The position numbers and the translations under genes were made by a program. Below the pieces are notes generated by a model. The model had not been told where the DNA came from. It did no database searches and saw only the letters and a program-made list of their open reading frames with translations. Source: Desulfobacula sp. (GTDB lineage: Bacteria > Desulfobacterota > Desulfobacteria > Desulfobacterales > Desulfobacteraceae). From it: 37,603 nt of DNA. Location: the NCBI RefSeq assembly GCF_030611305.1, contig NZ_JAUWQB010000031.1:1-37603 (forward strand), given 5' to 3'. Shown here piece after piece: positions 6,810 to 15,541 of the stretch; the stretch's first letter is position 1, and every line of letters begins with the position of its first letter.

Positions 6810-7757
6810 ATGGTCGACGATTATTACAAAATTTTAGGTGTTGATAAAAAAGCCGACGCTTCCCAGATCAAGAAAGCATATCGAAAACTTGCCTTAAAAT
6901 ATCATCCCGACAAAACAAAAGGTGATAAGGCTTTGGAAGAAAATTTTAAAAAAATCAGTGAAGCCTATGCAGTTTTGAGTGATTCTGAAAAAAGAAACCA
7001 GTATGACACCTATGGATCAGCTGATTTTCAGCAACGCTTCTCACAGGAAGATATTTTCCGAAACTTTGATCTGGGTGATATTTTAAAGGACTTCGGGTTT
7101 GGCGGCTCACGGGGAGGCGGATTCTCTTCGGCCTTTGGCAGAGGCGGACAACGAGGCGGCCCCGGTATGGGCGGCAACCCGTTTTCCCAGAATATGGGAG
7201 GCGGTGGATTTGGACAACAGCAACAACCTCAAATGAAGGGAAAAGATATTGAATATGAAATCCCTTTAACCATCCATGAAATTATCAAAGGTACTAAAAA
7301 GACGATCACCATCAACCAGGGCGGCACTGCCAAGGCCATAGAAGTAAAAATCCCCAAAGGATTGACCCGGGGCAAAAAAATCAGACTTGCCGGAAAAGGT
7401 GAAATGAGCCCCCACGGTGGCCCTGCAGGCAATCTCTATATTAAATCCAACCCCATCCCTTCAAACGGGTATACCATTGAAGGCAATGATGTATTGCTTT
7501 CAAAAAAGGTTACCCTCACCCAGGCACTGCTCGGGGATACGATAGAAGTTGTGACACCGGACGGTACGGCCATCAACCTTAGGCTTCCGGCCGGAATAAA
7601 TCACAAGGCAAAGATGCGTATACCCAAACACGGAATTCCCCAAATGAAAGGAAATGGTTGCGGAGATCTCTTTGTTGTGATTAATATAACCATGCCAAAA
7701 AAGCTGACCGCAGAACAAAAAGAGCTGATTCAACAATTAGAAAAAACGGGATTATAA
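6810..7757 (+). CDS. DnaJ/CbpA-type Hsp40 co-chaperone without zinc finger
   Basis: A 315-residue class B J-domain protein. Residues 4-70 are the J domain with the essential HPD at 32-34 ('KYHPDK'), which stimulates the DnaK ATPase. Residues about 97-145 are a Gly/Phe/Gln-rich linker. Residues about 148-310 are the two substrate-binding beta domains, including '[16 protein letters not shown]' and '[19 protein letters not shown]'. The CxxCxGxG zinc repeats of true DnaJ are absent, so it is CbpA-like and cannot be called the main DnaJ. GAGG at 6799-6802 precedes the ATG. The gene is followed 26 bp later by hpt. Partner DnaK is not in the window. Confidence 0.93.
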   Translation: MVDDYYKILGVDKKADASQIKKAYRKLALKYHPDKTKGDKALEENFKKISEAYAVLSDSEKRNQYDTYGSADFQQRFSQEDIFRNFDLGDILKDFGFGGSRGGGFSSAFGRGGQRGGPGMGGNPFSQNMGGGGFGQQQQPQMKGKDIEYEIPLTIHEIIKGTKKTITINQGGTAKAIEVKIPKGLTRGKKIRLAGKGEMSPHGGPAGNLYIKSNPIPSNGYTIEGNDVLLSKKVTLTQALLGDTIEVVTPDGTAINLRLPAGINHKAKMRIPKHGIPQMKGNGCGDLFVVINITMPKKLTAEQKELIQQLEKTGL

Positions 7758-7783
7758 CCTAAAGGTCACACGTAAATTATATT

Positions 7784-8299
7784 ATGCCTGAATTTATTCC
7801 CTTAATCTCAGAACTTGAGATAAACAAACAAATTCAAAAAATCGGACAAAAAATCTCCAGTGATTATAAAGAAAAAGATCTGGTTTTAGTGGGTGTATTA
7901 AAAGGATCGTTTATTTTTCTGGCAGACCTTACTCGACAGATTTCCATTGATCATAATATTGATTTTGTTGGTGCTTCTTCCTATGAAGGTACGTCCTCAA
8001 CCGGACAAATCGTTTTCACCAAACAGCCGGATTTAGAGCTTGAAAACAAAGATATTCTGTTTGTGGAAGATATCGTGGATACAGGGAATACGCTTTTAAA
8101 AATAATTGAGTTCATAAAATTATTAAACCCCGGATCCATTAAAATTTGCACTTTAATTGACAAACATGAACGACGTGAGGTAAAAATTGATGTTGATTAT
8201 TCATGTTTTTCACTTGAAAAAGGGTTTATTGTTGGTTATGGGTTGGACTATAATGAAAAATATAGAAATCTTCCAGCCATCTATGACCTGAAACTATAG
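7784..8299 (+). CDS. hpt: hypoxanthine phosphoribosyltransferase
   Basis: A 171-residue type I phosphoribosyltransferase of normal length. It salvages hypoxanthine (and usually guanine) to the nucleotide with PRPP in the cytoplasm. Seen in sequence: 'VGVLKGSFIFLADL' near residue 36, the flexible-loop region 'SSYEGTSSTGQI' around 66-76, and the PRPP motif 'ILFVEDIVDTGNTL' at 91-104 with the adjacent acidic pair E95-D96. The C-terminal 'FIVGYGLDYNEKYRNLP' is characteristic of Hpt. Spaced 26 bp after the J-domain gene and 16 bp before the zinc-ribbon gene, so probably cotranscribed. No strong ribosome binding site is visible. Confidence 0.95.
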   Translation: MPEFIPLISELEINKQIQKIGQKISSDYKEKDLVLVGVLKGSFIFLADLTRQISIDHNIDFVGASSYEGTSSTGQIVFTKQPDLELENKDILFVEDIVDTGNTLLKIIEFIKLLNPGSIKICTLIDKHERREVKIDVDYSCFSLEKGFIVGYGLDYNEKYRNLPAIYDLKL

Positions 8300-8315
8300 G
8301 AATAAGGAGAATCCA

Positions 8316-9758
8316 ATGATTATTACCTGTAATAAGTGTTCAACAAGTTTCAACCTTGACGATTCTCTTGTCAAAGAAGACGGCTCAAAAGTCCGTTGCT
8401 CTGTTTGTAAACATATTTTCACAGCATTTCCATTGCCCCGGGAATCAGAGCAAGAGTCTGAAGAATCATCAGACCTCAATCTTGAATCTTTTCCGGATGA
8501 TGACGACACCCTTGAAGAACCTTCTGACTTTGAAACGGAAGAGAGCGACTTTTCCTTAAAAAGTTCTGATCTGGAAACCGAAAGTTCTGATCTGGAGATG
8601 GATGAGACTGATCTTGGGATGGATGAGACTGATCTGGAAGTCGATGATGATTTTTCCTTTGAAGAAACTGAATTGGAAATTGATGAGGATGGCGAATCCC
8701 AAGAGCTTGAATTTGAGGAAAGCCATTGGGAGTTCGATGGTAACGGCATTGAATTTGAAGACTCCGAAGAAGAAGATTTTGACAGCATTGAATTTGAAAC
8801 CATTGAAGATGAGCCTGCTTCTTTAGACAGTACAGAGAGTGAACCAGATTTGAAAATGGAAGATGAAACAGATTTACAGGCCTCGGATTACCAAACTTTC
8901 GATGAAAATCTCGAGGATGATTCATTAGCCGGTGAAGATGAATTTGAGCTTGAGTTCGATATCGAGGATGATTCTGAAAATGAAGCGTCCGACATTCCTG
9001 ATGATGAAATGGACGAAGATCTCCTTGAAACAGAAACCGAACTGGAAGATTATTCTCTTGAAGAAGAAACCGAAACCGATGATTATTCTCTTAAAGAAGA
9101 AATCATAGAAATAGATGATACCCAAGAAAAAGCACCGGTTGAAAAACCCGAACCCGTTCTGGGCACAACACCAAGATCCAGAAAAAAAAAGAAGAAGCCT
9201 CTCGTCGGGGCACCTGTCCTCGTGATGCTGCTGATCTTCTTTTTGGTTATAGGAGCCTATATTGCCAGTGGCATGACCGGATATAAAATACCGTATCTAT
9301 CTGACATTAAAATCCCTTTTATTGAACAATACTTTAAAAAAGCTGTCCCCGAAAAATTAGATGTCAAGCCTGTCCCCAATCAAAAAAGTGTGAATGGAAG
9401 GTTTGTCACCAATTCAACTGCCGGCACCCTGTTTGTCATTACAGGAAGGGTGGAAAATCTTTCAAATATTGCTTACAGTCATATTGAAATTCGAGGGGCG
9501 TTGATCACTAAAGGCAAGGTGGAAGCAAAAACAAAAAATACCTTTTGCGGGAATATTATAACAGAAGAAATGCTCAAAACAGGAAACATTTCAGACATTA
9601 ATAAACTTCTTGCCATAAAAAAGGGGAATCATAATTCAAATGTCAATATAAAACCAGGAGCCGGTGTTCCTTTTATGGTTGTATTTTCGGATCTCCCTGA
9701 AAAATTACAGAATTTTACCGTCAAAGTCATCAGATTTGAAAAAACAAAAAATAATTAA
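8316..9758 (+). CDS. zinc-ribbon, acidic-repeat, single-pass membrane protein (MJ0042 finger plus DUF3426-like C-terminus)
   Basis: A 480-residue protein in four parts. Residues 1-40 are an MJ0042-type zinc ribbon (C5-x2-C8, C28-x2-C31). Residues about 44-272 are extremely acidic low-complexity sequence with repeated 'SSDLE', 'MDETDLE', 'FEETELE' and 'DYSLEEE' units. Residues 290-294 are a Lys run, then a transmembrane helix at about 297-319. Residues about 345-480 form an exported or periplasmic DUF3426-like domain ('TLFVITGRVENLSN', 'VNIKPGAGVPFMVVF'). By the positive-inside rule the zinc ribbon and acid tail are cytoplasmic. Function is not established. The acidic arm could hold basic partners or tune the finger, but this is speculation. 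ATG has a strong ribosome binding site (AAGGAG, 8305-8310). Confidence 0.85.
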   Translation: MIITCNKCSTSFNLDDSLVKEDGSKVRCSVCKHIFTAFPLPRESEQESEESSDLNLESFPDDDDTLEEPSDFETEESDFSLKSSDLETESSDLEMDETDLGMDETDLEVDDDFSFEETELEIDEDGESQELEFEESHWEFDGNGIEFEDSEEEDFDSIEFETIEDEPASLDSTESEPDLKMEDETDLQASDYQTFDENLEDDSLAGEDEFELEFDIEDDSENEASDIPDDEMDEDLLETETELEDYSLEEETETDDYSLKEEIIEIDDTQEKAPVEKPEPVLGTTPRSRKKKKKPLVGAPVLVMLLIFFLVIGAYIASGMTGYKIPYLSDIKIPFIEQYFKKAVPEKLDVKPVPNQKSVNGRFVTNSTAGTLFVITGRVENLSNIAYSHIEIRGALITKGKVEAKTKNTFCGNIITEEMLKTGNISDINKLLAIKKGNHNSNVNIKPGAGVPFMVVFSDLPEKLQNFTVKVIRFEKTKNN

Positions 9759-9761
9759 ATA

Positions 9762-9790
9762 TTGACAATTAAAGTGTGTCTGTGATATTT
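9762..9790 (+). promoter_or_regulatory. promoter of the tRNA-Met gene
   Basis: Consensus -35 TTGACA (9762-9767), 16-bp spacer and a -10-like GATATT (9784-9789) preceded by TGT, i.e. an extended -10. It begins three bases after the preceding stop codon. A start near 9796-9800 would leave only a few bases before the mature tRNA at 9804. Confidence 0.6.
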
Positions 9791-9803
9791 TTTTTGGGTT
9801 TTT

Positions 9804-9880
9804 GGCGACGTAGCTCAGTTGGTCAGAGCATGCGGCTCATATCCGCAGAGTCCGGGGTTCAAGTCCCTGCGTCGCTACCA
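9804..9880 (+). tRNA. tRNA-Met (CAT), elongator type
   Basis: A complete 77-nt cloverleaf including the encoded CCA: acceptor GGCGACG with CGTCGCT (first pair G-U), D arm GCTC/GAGC, anticodon stem TGCGG/CCGCA with loop CTCATAT giving anticodon CAT, T arm CGGGG/CCCTG with TTCAAGT. The anticodon-stem sequence is the form usual in deltaproteobacterial elongator tRNA-Met; an initiator would have a C1-A72 mismatch and three G-C pairs in the anticodon stem. A tRNA-Ile2 with modified C34 cannot be fully excluded without comparison. Confidence 0.93.
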
Positions 9881-9893
9881 AGATCATACAATG

Positions 9894-9924
9894 CCCCCTT
9901 TTTAAAAGGGGGTTTCTTTTTTTT
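9894..9924 (+). terminator. Rho-independent terminator after tRNA-Met
   Basis: A stem of CCCCCTTTT and AAAAGGGGG (9894-9912) is followed by a T-rich run (9913-9924). It lies 13 bp after the tRNA CCA and separates it from queD. Confidence 0.85.
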
Positions 9925-9990
9925 GATTCAGAACAAAGTTTATGGTAATGTTTATAAAATCAATCGGACGATTTATTTTAAGGAGATTTT

Positions 9991-10371
9991 ATGCCCGGTA
10001 TTTATGAAATTTATGTGAAGGATCATTTTGCTGCAGCCCATGCATTGAAAGGATATGATGGAAACTGCTCCAATATGCATGGACACAATTGGATCATTGA
10101 AACATATATTCAGTGTACAAAACTTAACAAGCTGGGTATCGGCGTTGATTTCAGGGATGCCAAAGATATTATAAAAGATGTGTTAAGCAAATTCGATCAT
10201 ACCACTCTCAATGACGTTGCAGAGTTTGCCAGCACCAATCCTACATCTGAAAACCTTTCCAGGTTTTTGTATACCGAGTTTTCCCGACGTCTGAACACCG
10301 AACACATAACCATCAGCAAAGTGATGGTATTTGAAAGCCCCGGATGCGGATCTTCTTATCAGGAGGTATGA
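9991..10371 (+). CDS. queD: 6-carboxytetrahydropterin synthase QueD
   Basis: A 126-residue protein of the 6-pyruvoyltetrahydropterin synthase family. It converts 7,8-dihydroneopterin triphosphate to 6-carboxytetrahydropterin, the first committed step to preQ0 and queuosine. The zinc histidines are H17 ('FAAAH') and H30/H32 ('MHGHNW'), with the nucleophile C26 just before. 'DFRDAKDII' and the C-terminal 'VFESPGC' carry the usual acidic residues. ATG 9991 follows a strong TAAGGAG (9979-9985). The gene abuts queE with no spacing, and queC follows, so QueD rather than a tetrahydrobiopterin enzyme is the natural call. Confidence 0.95.
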   Translation: MPGIYEIYVKDHFAAAHALKGYDGNCSNMHGHNWIIETYIQCTKLNKLGIGVDFRDAKDIIKDVLSKFDHTTLNDVAEFASTNPTSENLSRFLYTEFSRRLNTEHITISKVMVFESPGCGSSYQEV

Positions 10372-11016
10372 TTGCGGCTTGATATTTGCGAAATTTTCCA
10401 CAGCCTTCAAGGGGAATCCACCTTTGCCGGGCTGCCTTGCATTTTTATAAGACTGTCGGGATGCAATCTTAGCTGTTCATGGTGTGATACACGCTATGCA
10501 AACGAAGAATATCACTCCATGACCTTTGATCAGATCTTAAAAAAAGTGAGTTCATATAATTGCAACCTGATTGAAGTCACTGGTGGTGAACCACTGTTGC
10601 AGAATAACACACCCGCCCTGATATCCATCCTTTTAAAAAAAAATTATCAGGTACTCCTTGAAACAAACGGCAGTAAAAGCATTAAAAACATAGCTTCGGC
10701 CTGCATAAAAATCATTGATATCAAATGTCCTTCCAGCAATGAATCTGATAGCTTTTTATCAGAAAACATAAGTTTCTTAACTGAACATGATGAGATCAAA
10801 TTTGTCATCGGCTCTCGAAAAGATTATGAATTTGCTAAATCCATCATTAAAAATGAATTACCTAAAATCTCACAAAAAAAAATTCATATTTCACCTGTTT
10901 TCGGGCAGATACCACTCAAAGCCGTTGCTGCCTGGATGATTGAAGATAATCTTCTGGCCAGGCTTTCTTTGCAGCAACACAAGATCGTTTGGGATCCGGA
11001 TAAACGAGGGGTTTAA
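10372..11016 (+). CDS. queE: 7-carboxy-7-deazaguanine synthase QueE (radical SAM)
   Basis: A 214-residue radical SAM enzyme that rearranges 6-carboxytetrahydropterin to 7-carboxy-7-deazaguanine. The 4Fe-4S motif is C31-x3-C35-x2-C38 in '[11 protein letters not shown]'; '[14 protein letters not shown]' at the N-terminus and '[10 protein letters not shown]' (SAM-binding GGE) are family signatures. The start is TTG at 10372, directly after the queD stop: AGGAGG (10361-10366) lies at ideal distance, and the nearby ATG (10368) runs into a stop after four codons. It is 8 bp from queC. Slightly short compared with some QueE but all core motifs are present. Confidence 0.94.
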   Translation: MRLDICEIFHSLQGESTFAGLPCIFIRLSGCNLSCSWCDTRYANEEYHSMTFDQILKKVSSYNCNLIEVTGGEPLLQNNTPALISILLKKNYQVLLETNGSKSIKNIASACIKIIDIKCPSSNESDSFLSENISFLTEHDEIKFVIGSRKDYEFAKSIIKNELPKISQKKIHISPVFGQIPLKAVAAWMIEDNLLARLSLQQHKIVWDPDKRGV

Positions 11017-11024
11017 ATAAAGAC

Positions 11025-11714
11025 ATGACCGACAAAGCCATCGTACTTTCCAGTGGCGGAATTGATTCCACCACTGCAATGGCCATTGCAAAATCAACGG
11101 GCAAAGACATTTACGCCTTAAGTTTCAGATATGGACAAAGACATTTTATAGAAATTGAAGCTTCCAAAAAAGTGGCCCGATCACTTGGGGCAAAGGTCCA
11201 TAAAATCATTGATATTGATTTAAGACAATTTGGCGGGTCTGCCCTGACCGATGAAATAAATGTTCCCAAACATGACTCAATTGATGATATCGAGGAAGAT
11301 GGGATCCCCATCACCTATGTTCCGGCCAGAAACACTATTTTCCTGTCCTATGCCATGGCCTGGGCAGAAGTTCTAAAGGCCACGTCCGTTTATATTGGCG
11401 TTACTGCCGTGGATTATTCAGGTTATCCCGACTGCAGGCCCGCCTTTATTGAAGCGTTTGAAAAAATGGCCAATCTTGCCACCAAAACCGGGGTGACAAA
11501 AGAAGCCGTACTGAAGATTGAAACCCCCTTAATCCATCTTTCCAAAGCTGAAATCATTACAACAGGAAATAAGTTAGGGGTGGACTACTCTTTGACCATT
11601 TCCTGCTATGATCCGGATAGGAACGGCAAGTCCTGTGCCAGGTGTGACAGTTGTCTTCACAGGATTAAAGGATTTAAAAAAGCGGGAATTAAAGATCCAA
11701 CGCCTTACTATTAG
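11025..11714 (+). CDS. queC: 7-cyano-7-deazaguanine (preQ0) synthase QueC
   Basis: A 229-residue ATP-dependent amide/nitrile-forming enzyme converting 7-carboxy-7-deazaguanine and ammonia to preQ0. The PP-loop ATP pyrophosphatase motif is SGGIDS at residues 10-15. The C-terminal structural zinc site uses C194, C204, C207 and C210 ('[17 protein letters not shown]'). Also typical are '[11 protein letters not shown]' and '[17 protein letters not shown]'. It is the third gene of queDEC; the reductase QueF is not visible in the window. Its last 26 bp overlap tail-to-tail with the convergent Fe-S protein gene. Confidence 0.96.
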   Translation: MTDKAIVLSSGGIDSTTAMAIAKSTGKDIYALSFRYGQRHFIEIEASKKVARSLGAKVHKIIDIDLRQFGGSALTDEINVPKHDSIDDIEEDGIPITYVPARNTIFLSYAMAWAEVLKATSVYIGVTAVDYSGYPDCRPAFIEAFEKMANLATKTGVTKEAVLKIETPLIHLSKAEIITTGNKLGVDYSLTISCYDPDRNGKSCARCDSCLHRIKGFKKAGIKDPTPYY

Positions 11715-13008
11715 CAAGAAGTGTTTCAGCAAAAATCTCCACCGGATGCCTGACCAATACCGGCTGTTGAAGCTTTGCCAGCATATCAGAAATCTGCATC
11801 ATACAGGCGGGGCAGGAAGTTGCTACGGTTGAACATCCTGTATCAATAATATTTTTGGCTTTTTTAAGGCCGATTTGAGATGAAATATCATAATGCGCAA
11901 AATTAAAACTGCCTCCCATGCCGCAGCACGTGTCACTGTCTGCCATTTCTTTTAATTCATTGCCGGAAGCAAGAATGACTTGCCGTGGCTCATTAAATAC
12001 CCCAAGGGACTTTTTAAGGTGGCAGGGATCGTGATAGGTAATAATATTTTTTTCCCTCTCACCGTCTGAAATTACTGCGGACAGGTCAAAGCGTTTTTCC
12101 ATCAGCCAACTGATATCCACAGTTTTTCGGGCCAGCGCTTCAATCTGCCTTAATAATTTTTTATCCAAATGTTTTAACAGGGCGGGCCATAATTTTATAA
12201 TGGTTGATGAACATGTGGCGCAGGCCGTCACAAGATAGTCAAATTTTCCCCTTGAAAAAAGGTCTACATGGGTTTTCACAAGGGTCTCAAAGGTTTCAAC
12301 ATCTCCTGATGCGATTGCAGGGATGCCGCAGCACCCCTGATTGAAAGGAATAAAAACCTGGGCATTAAAGTATTTTAACACGTCAACCACGCTGTGGGCT
12401 ATTTTTGGGAATGCTTTATCTATCAAACAGCCGACAAAAAAAGCCACCTTTACACCTTTTCCTTCGATCCTTAAATCCTGGCCCTCAAGCGTTCTGTTAA
12501 AGGCTGTCTCTTTCAGAGATACAATATGTCGATGCCGCAGCAGCGGCGAAGCAATCCTGGCACAGGAGGTTCCCTGGAGATTTTGTTCCTTTTTGAAAAA
12601 AAATTTTTGAAATAAGGCGGCCATCCCCATGATGCCATTGAATGTTTCAGGATTGGACAGAATTTTTTTAAATATTATTTTTTTAGAAAACGATAATCCA
12701 AGATATTGAGTAATGATCGCTCTCGCCTTTAAAAATATTTCAACAGCATTCACATTGCTGGGGCAACCATGGGCGCAAGACCCGCAAAGAAGGCATCTTT
12801 GAAGGCGCTCATTCACCCCTTTTGCATCATCAAACATCTGATCGATCAATCCATTGAGCAGAACAAGTTTGCCCCTTGACACATCTGCTTCTTTCCGGGT
12901 TTGGGCAAACAAAGGACAATTTGCCTGGCACATCCCGCAACGGGTACACACGGCAAGTTGATCTTCCAGCTTTCTCACATCACGAGCAAGCTGTTGCATT
13001 CTATCCAT
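11689..13008 (-). CDS. GlcF/LldE-like two-cluster Fe-S protein with two CCG domains
   Basis: About 440 residues. Two 4Fe-4S sites near the N-terminus read [12 protein letters not shown] and [12 protein letters not shown]. Two cysteine-rich CCG domains follow, marked by '[12 protein letters not shown]' and '[13 protein letters not shown]', then 'CPACMMQ'. This is the layout of glycolate oxidase subunit GlcF and related electron-transfer subunits such as those of lactate dehydrogenases or heterodisulfide-reductase-like proteins. No flavin subunit lies beside it, so substrate and partner are unknown. An upstream ATG (13056) would add 16 residues inside serB. I prefer ATG 13008, which overlaps the serB stop by eight bases, although neither has a clear ribosome binding site. 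Probably cotranscribed with serB. Confidence 0.88.
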   Translation of the reverse strand: MDRMQQLARDVRKLEDQLAVCTRCGMCQANCPLFAQTRKEADVSRGKLVLLNGLIDQMFDDAKGVNERLQRCLLCGSCAHGCPSNVNAVEIFLKARAIITQYLGLSFSKKIIFKKILSNPETFNGIMGMAALFQKFFFKKEQNLQGTSCARIASPLLRHRHIVSLKETAFNRTLEGQDLRIEGKGVKVAFFVGCLIDKAFPKIAHSVVDVLKYFNAQVFIPFNQGCCGIPAIASGDVETFETLVKTHVDLFSRGKFDYLVTACATCSSTIIKLWPALLKHLDKKLLRQIEALARKTVDISWLMEKRFDLSAVISDGEREKNIITYHDPCHLKKSLGVFNEPRQVILASGNELKEMADSDTCCGMGGSFNFAHYDISSQIGLKKAKNIIDTGCSTVATSCPACMMQISDMLAKLQQPVLVRHPVEIFAETLLANSKALDL

Positions 13009-14248
13009 ATGAATACTCTGTTGTCTGTCCGACTTCCTGTTTAATCTCTCTTTCATGAAGACCGATCAGGTATAAAAGCCCGTCAAGGCCAACACTTGAA
13101 ATGGTATTGGATGCATTCTGCCGAACAACAGGTTTGGCATTAAAGGCGACCCCTAAGCCTGCAATGCTGATCATGGGAAGATCATTGGCTCCATCACCAA
13201 CGGCAATGGTCTGTTCAAGGGCAAGGTTCTCCTGTTGAGCAATCTGTCTTAGTAATATTGCTTTTTTCTCGCCATCCACAATATCACCGACAACATCTCC
13301 GGTCACCACGCCATTTTTTATATCCAGCTGATTGGCATACATATAATCAAACCCAAGTTGCTCCTTTAAATATTCACCGACAAAGGTAAATCCTCCGGAC
13401 AGGATACCCAGCTTATATCCCAGGCCTCTCAGGGTTTTGGTGACCAGATACGCACCATCGGTCAATGGCAGATCCCTTGATATTTTGCCCAACTGCTCTT
13501 GTTTTATCCCTTTTAAAAGGGCCACTCTTTTTCTGAAGCTTTCTTTGAAACCTATCTCCCCTCTCATGGCAGATTCAGTGATTTTGCCCACCTGATCTCC
13601 GACACCGGCCAATTTTGCCAGCTCGACAATGACTTCAGTTTGGATCAATGTTGAATCCATGTCAAAGACAACCAGTTTCATGTTTTTCCTGTAAATATTA
13701 TCCACATGAAAAGATATATCAATCCCAGCTTTCTGGGAAATCTCCATAAACCTTCTTCGCATATCAAGAAGATTTAAAGGCTTGCCGCTGACGGAAAGCT
13801 GCACACTCGCCCTTGGATTAACCTGCGCGTTCTTAAGAGAAATCCTTCCGGTAAGACGTGTGATGCTGTCAATGTTCAAATGATTATCTGCAATTATTGA
13901 TGCAACAGCGGAAATCTGTTGGGCTGTTAACGTTCTGCCAAGAAGGGTAATGATTCTTCTTTCTTTTCCCTGGGCATGGACCCATTTTTCATAATTCTCA
14001 GAGTCAATCTGTTTAATATCTATCTTAAGCCCCATGTTGTGGCCCTCGAACAACATATCCTTGAAAATTGGAGAAAAATCTTTTGACTTAGGAATCCCAG
14101 CCAGGATTCCAAGGGAAATATGCTCATGGATTACGGCCTGGCCAATATCCAGGATATTGACATCGTATTCTGCCAGAATCCCTGTAAACTTTGCATCAAG
14201 CCCTTTTCTGTCTCTGCCGGTAATATTTATCAATACAACATCAGTCAT
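13001..14248 (-). CDS. serB: phosphoserine phosphatase SerB with two N-terminal ACT domains
   Basis: A 415-residue protein. Residues about 1-80 and 95-180 form two ACT-type regulatory domains ('VVLINITGRDRKGLDAKFT', 'IITLLGRTLTAQQISAV'), which in this family bind amino acids such as serine. Residues about 190-400 are a HAD phosphatase: motif I DMDST at 196-200 (nucleophile D196, acid D198), motif II SGG at 284-286, and motif III/IV GDGANDLPM from 351. It completes serine synthesis by hydrolysing phosphoserine. Two ACT domains give it the length of actinobacterial SerB2 rather than short enterobacterial SerB. It is followed by the Fe-S gene with which it overlaps. Confidence 0.95.
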   Translation of the reverse strand: MTDVVLINITGRDRKGLDAKFTGILAEYDVNILDIGQAVIHEHISLGILAGIPKSKDFSPIFKDMLFEGHNMGLKIDIKQIDSENYEKWVHAQGKERRIITLLGRTLTAQQISAVASIIADNHLNIDSITRLTGRISLKNAQVNPRASVQLSVSGKPLNLLDMRRRFMEISQKAGIDISFHVDNIYRKNMKLVVFDMDSTLIQTEVIVELAKLAGVGDQVGKITESAMRGEIGFKESFRKRVALLKGIKQEQLGKISRDLPLTDGAYLVTKTLRGLGYKLGILSGGFTFVGEYLKEQLGFDYMYANQLDIKNGVVTGDVVGDIVDGEKKAILLRQIAQQENLALEQTIAVGDGANDLPMISIAGLGVAFNAKPVVRQNASNTISSVGLDGLLYLIGLHEREIKQEVGQTTEYSYG

Positions 14249-14353
14249 TGCCCATATCCTTCAATTCTGTCATATAATTATGTTAAGCATTTATATCTCT
14301 GCTTGGCAATGGTTTGCAAGCATTTTAAGGTGTTTGTTCAAATATTCCGGTCC

Positions 14354-15541
14354 TCATATCATTGTTTTTTTTTGCTTTTTCACGTTAAGAATCAACATTG
14401 ATGAAACAAGATAAAATACGGCAAATAAACTGAATACCATCCTGAAATTTGAACCGGTTATATCAAGGATTATACCTGACAGCCAGGGACCTAAAAATCC
14501 TGCAAAAAAGCCATATGCCGTAAATACCAATCCGAAAATTTTCCCGAAATTTTCAAGCCCGAAAACCTCGGTCACCAATGGGGCTGAAATAGTAAAAAGA
14601 GCGCCAAAGGCAAGCCCGATAAAGCAGGCTAAAAAACTGATGATATAAAGATTGATAAACCACGGCATCAGAAAATAGGCAAGAGCTGCCATCAGAAAGA
14701 CGGTCACCAATATTTTTTGTTTGGAATAAATATCTGCCAGTCTTCCGCAAACCAGGCGGCCAAGCCCGTTTAACACATTAAAACAGGTCAATATATAAAC
14801 ATATTGTGTGATACCATATCCCAGGTGCGCCCCAAAAGAAGAAGCAAGAACTATCAAGGAGACCCCGGCTGCCCCGGACAAGGCCCACACAAACCAGAGG
14901 AACCAGAAGGATGACAGTCTTAACGTCTTTTTCAAAGACAATGTTGACAATTGTTGTTTCCCCTGATCCTTCTCCTTCCCCGGGATCTTTATGAACAAAG
15001 CAAATGATGTTCCCAAAAAAATGGAAATTACTGCTGCAAAATTGGATGTAAACCCATAGCCTTTTGAAACCAGAAGATAGGTAAATACCGGCGACATGAC
15101 GGCTGCTGAACCCCCAAAGGTTAAATTGAGGACACCGGTAATCAGCCCTTTGTTTTCAGGAAACATTCTTTGGAAAATGGTGAGACACGGGATATAGACA
15201 AATCCGCAGAAAAAGCCTTCGCTAAAAGCCCAGATATAAACGTGTTCAATAGCACTTGCCCGCCCGACAAAAATCATGGCAAGAGAGCAGACAAGACTGC
15301 CTGTAAAAATAATAAAACGGCTTGGTATTTTTTCCTGTAGCTTTCCGGCCAGATACATTGAAAATCCTGTCCCGGCCAGGATAAAAAACATCAACCTTCC
15401 AATTTGCGCTTTATTCACATGAAAAAGCGCCTGCCATTCCGATGCCATGACACCGGGAAAGCCAAACACAAAGGCTCCCGGGAAAAAAATCGTTAAGCAG
15501 CCAAATACGAGAATTATTTTCTTATTTTCAAGGAACGACAT
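14354..15541 (-). CDS. MFS transporter, OFA/monocarboxylate-like
   Basis: A 395-residue integral membrane protein with about 12 hydrophobic helices in two blocks separated by a polar loop near residue 195-208 ('IPGKEKDQGKQQLSTLS'). The inter-helix sequences 'PSRFIIFTGSL' and 'FPENKGLITGVLNLTFGGSAAV' resemble the oxalate/formate antiporter and monocarboxylate groups of the major facilitator superfamily. The substrate cannot be deduced. It overlaps the upstream cca gene by 28 bp and is the last gene of the seven-gene run beginning at cooC. An alternative is a general organic-anion or metabolite exporter. Confidence 0.85.
   Translation of the reverse strand: MSFLENKKIILVFGCLTIFFPGAFVFGFPGVMASEWQALFHVNKAQIGRLMFFILAGTGFSMYLAGKLQEKIPSRFIIFTGSLVCSLAMIFVGRASAIEHVYIWAFSEGFFCGFVYIPCLTIFQRMFPENKGLITGVLNLTFGGSAAVMSPVFTYLLVSKGYGFTSNFAAVISIFLGTSFALFIKIPGKEKDQGKQQLSTLSLKKTLRLSSFWFLWFVWALSGAAGVSLIVLASSFGAHLGYGITQYVYILTCFNVLNGLGRLVCGRLADIYSKQKILVTVFLMAALAYFLMPWFINLYIISFLACFIGLAFGALFTISAPLVTEVFGLENFGKIFGLVFTAYGFFAGFLGPWLSGIILDITGSNFRMVFSLFAVFYLVSSMLILNVKKQKKTMI

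Noticed and set aside
8294-8803. Long Ser-rich minus-strand frame
   Set aside because: It is antisense to the acidic repeat region of the zinc-ribbon gene; GAA/GAT repeats read backwards give Ser-rich sequence. No ribosome binding site.
9925-9990. preQ1 riboswitch ahead of queD
   Set aside because: The interval is only 66 bp and shows no GC stem with the A-rich tail expected; just a ribosome binding site.
9776-10018. Plus-strand frame of 80 codons
   Set aside because: It runs through the tRNA-Met gene and its terminator.
14034-14414. Plus-strand 126-codon frame
   Set aside because: Mostly antisense to serB and running into the MFS gene end; composition and lack of a start signal mark it as a shadow.
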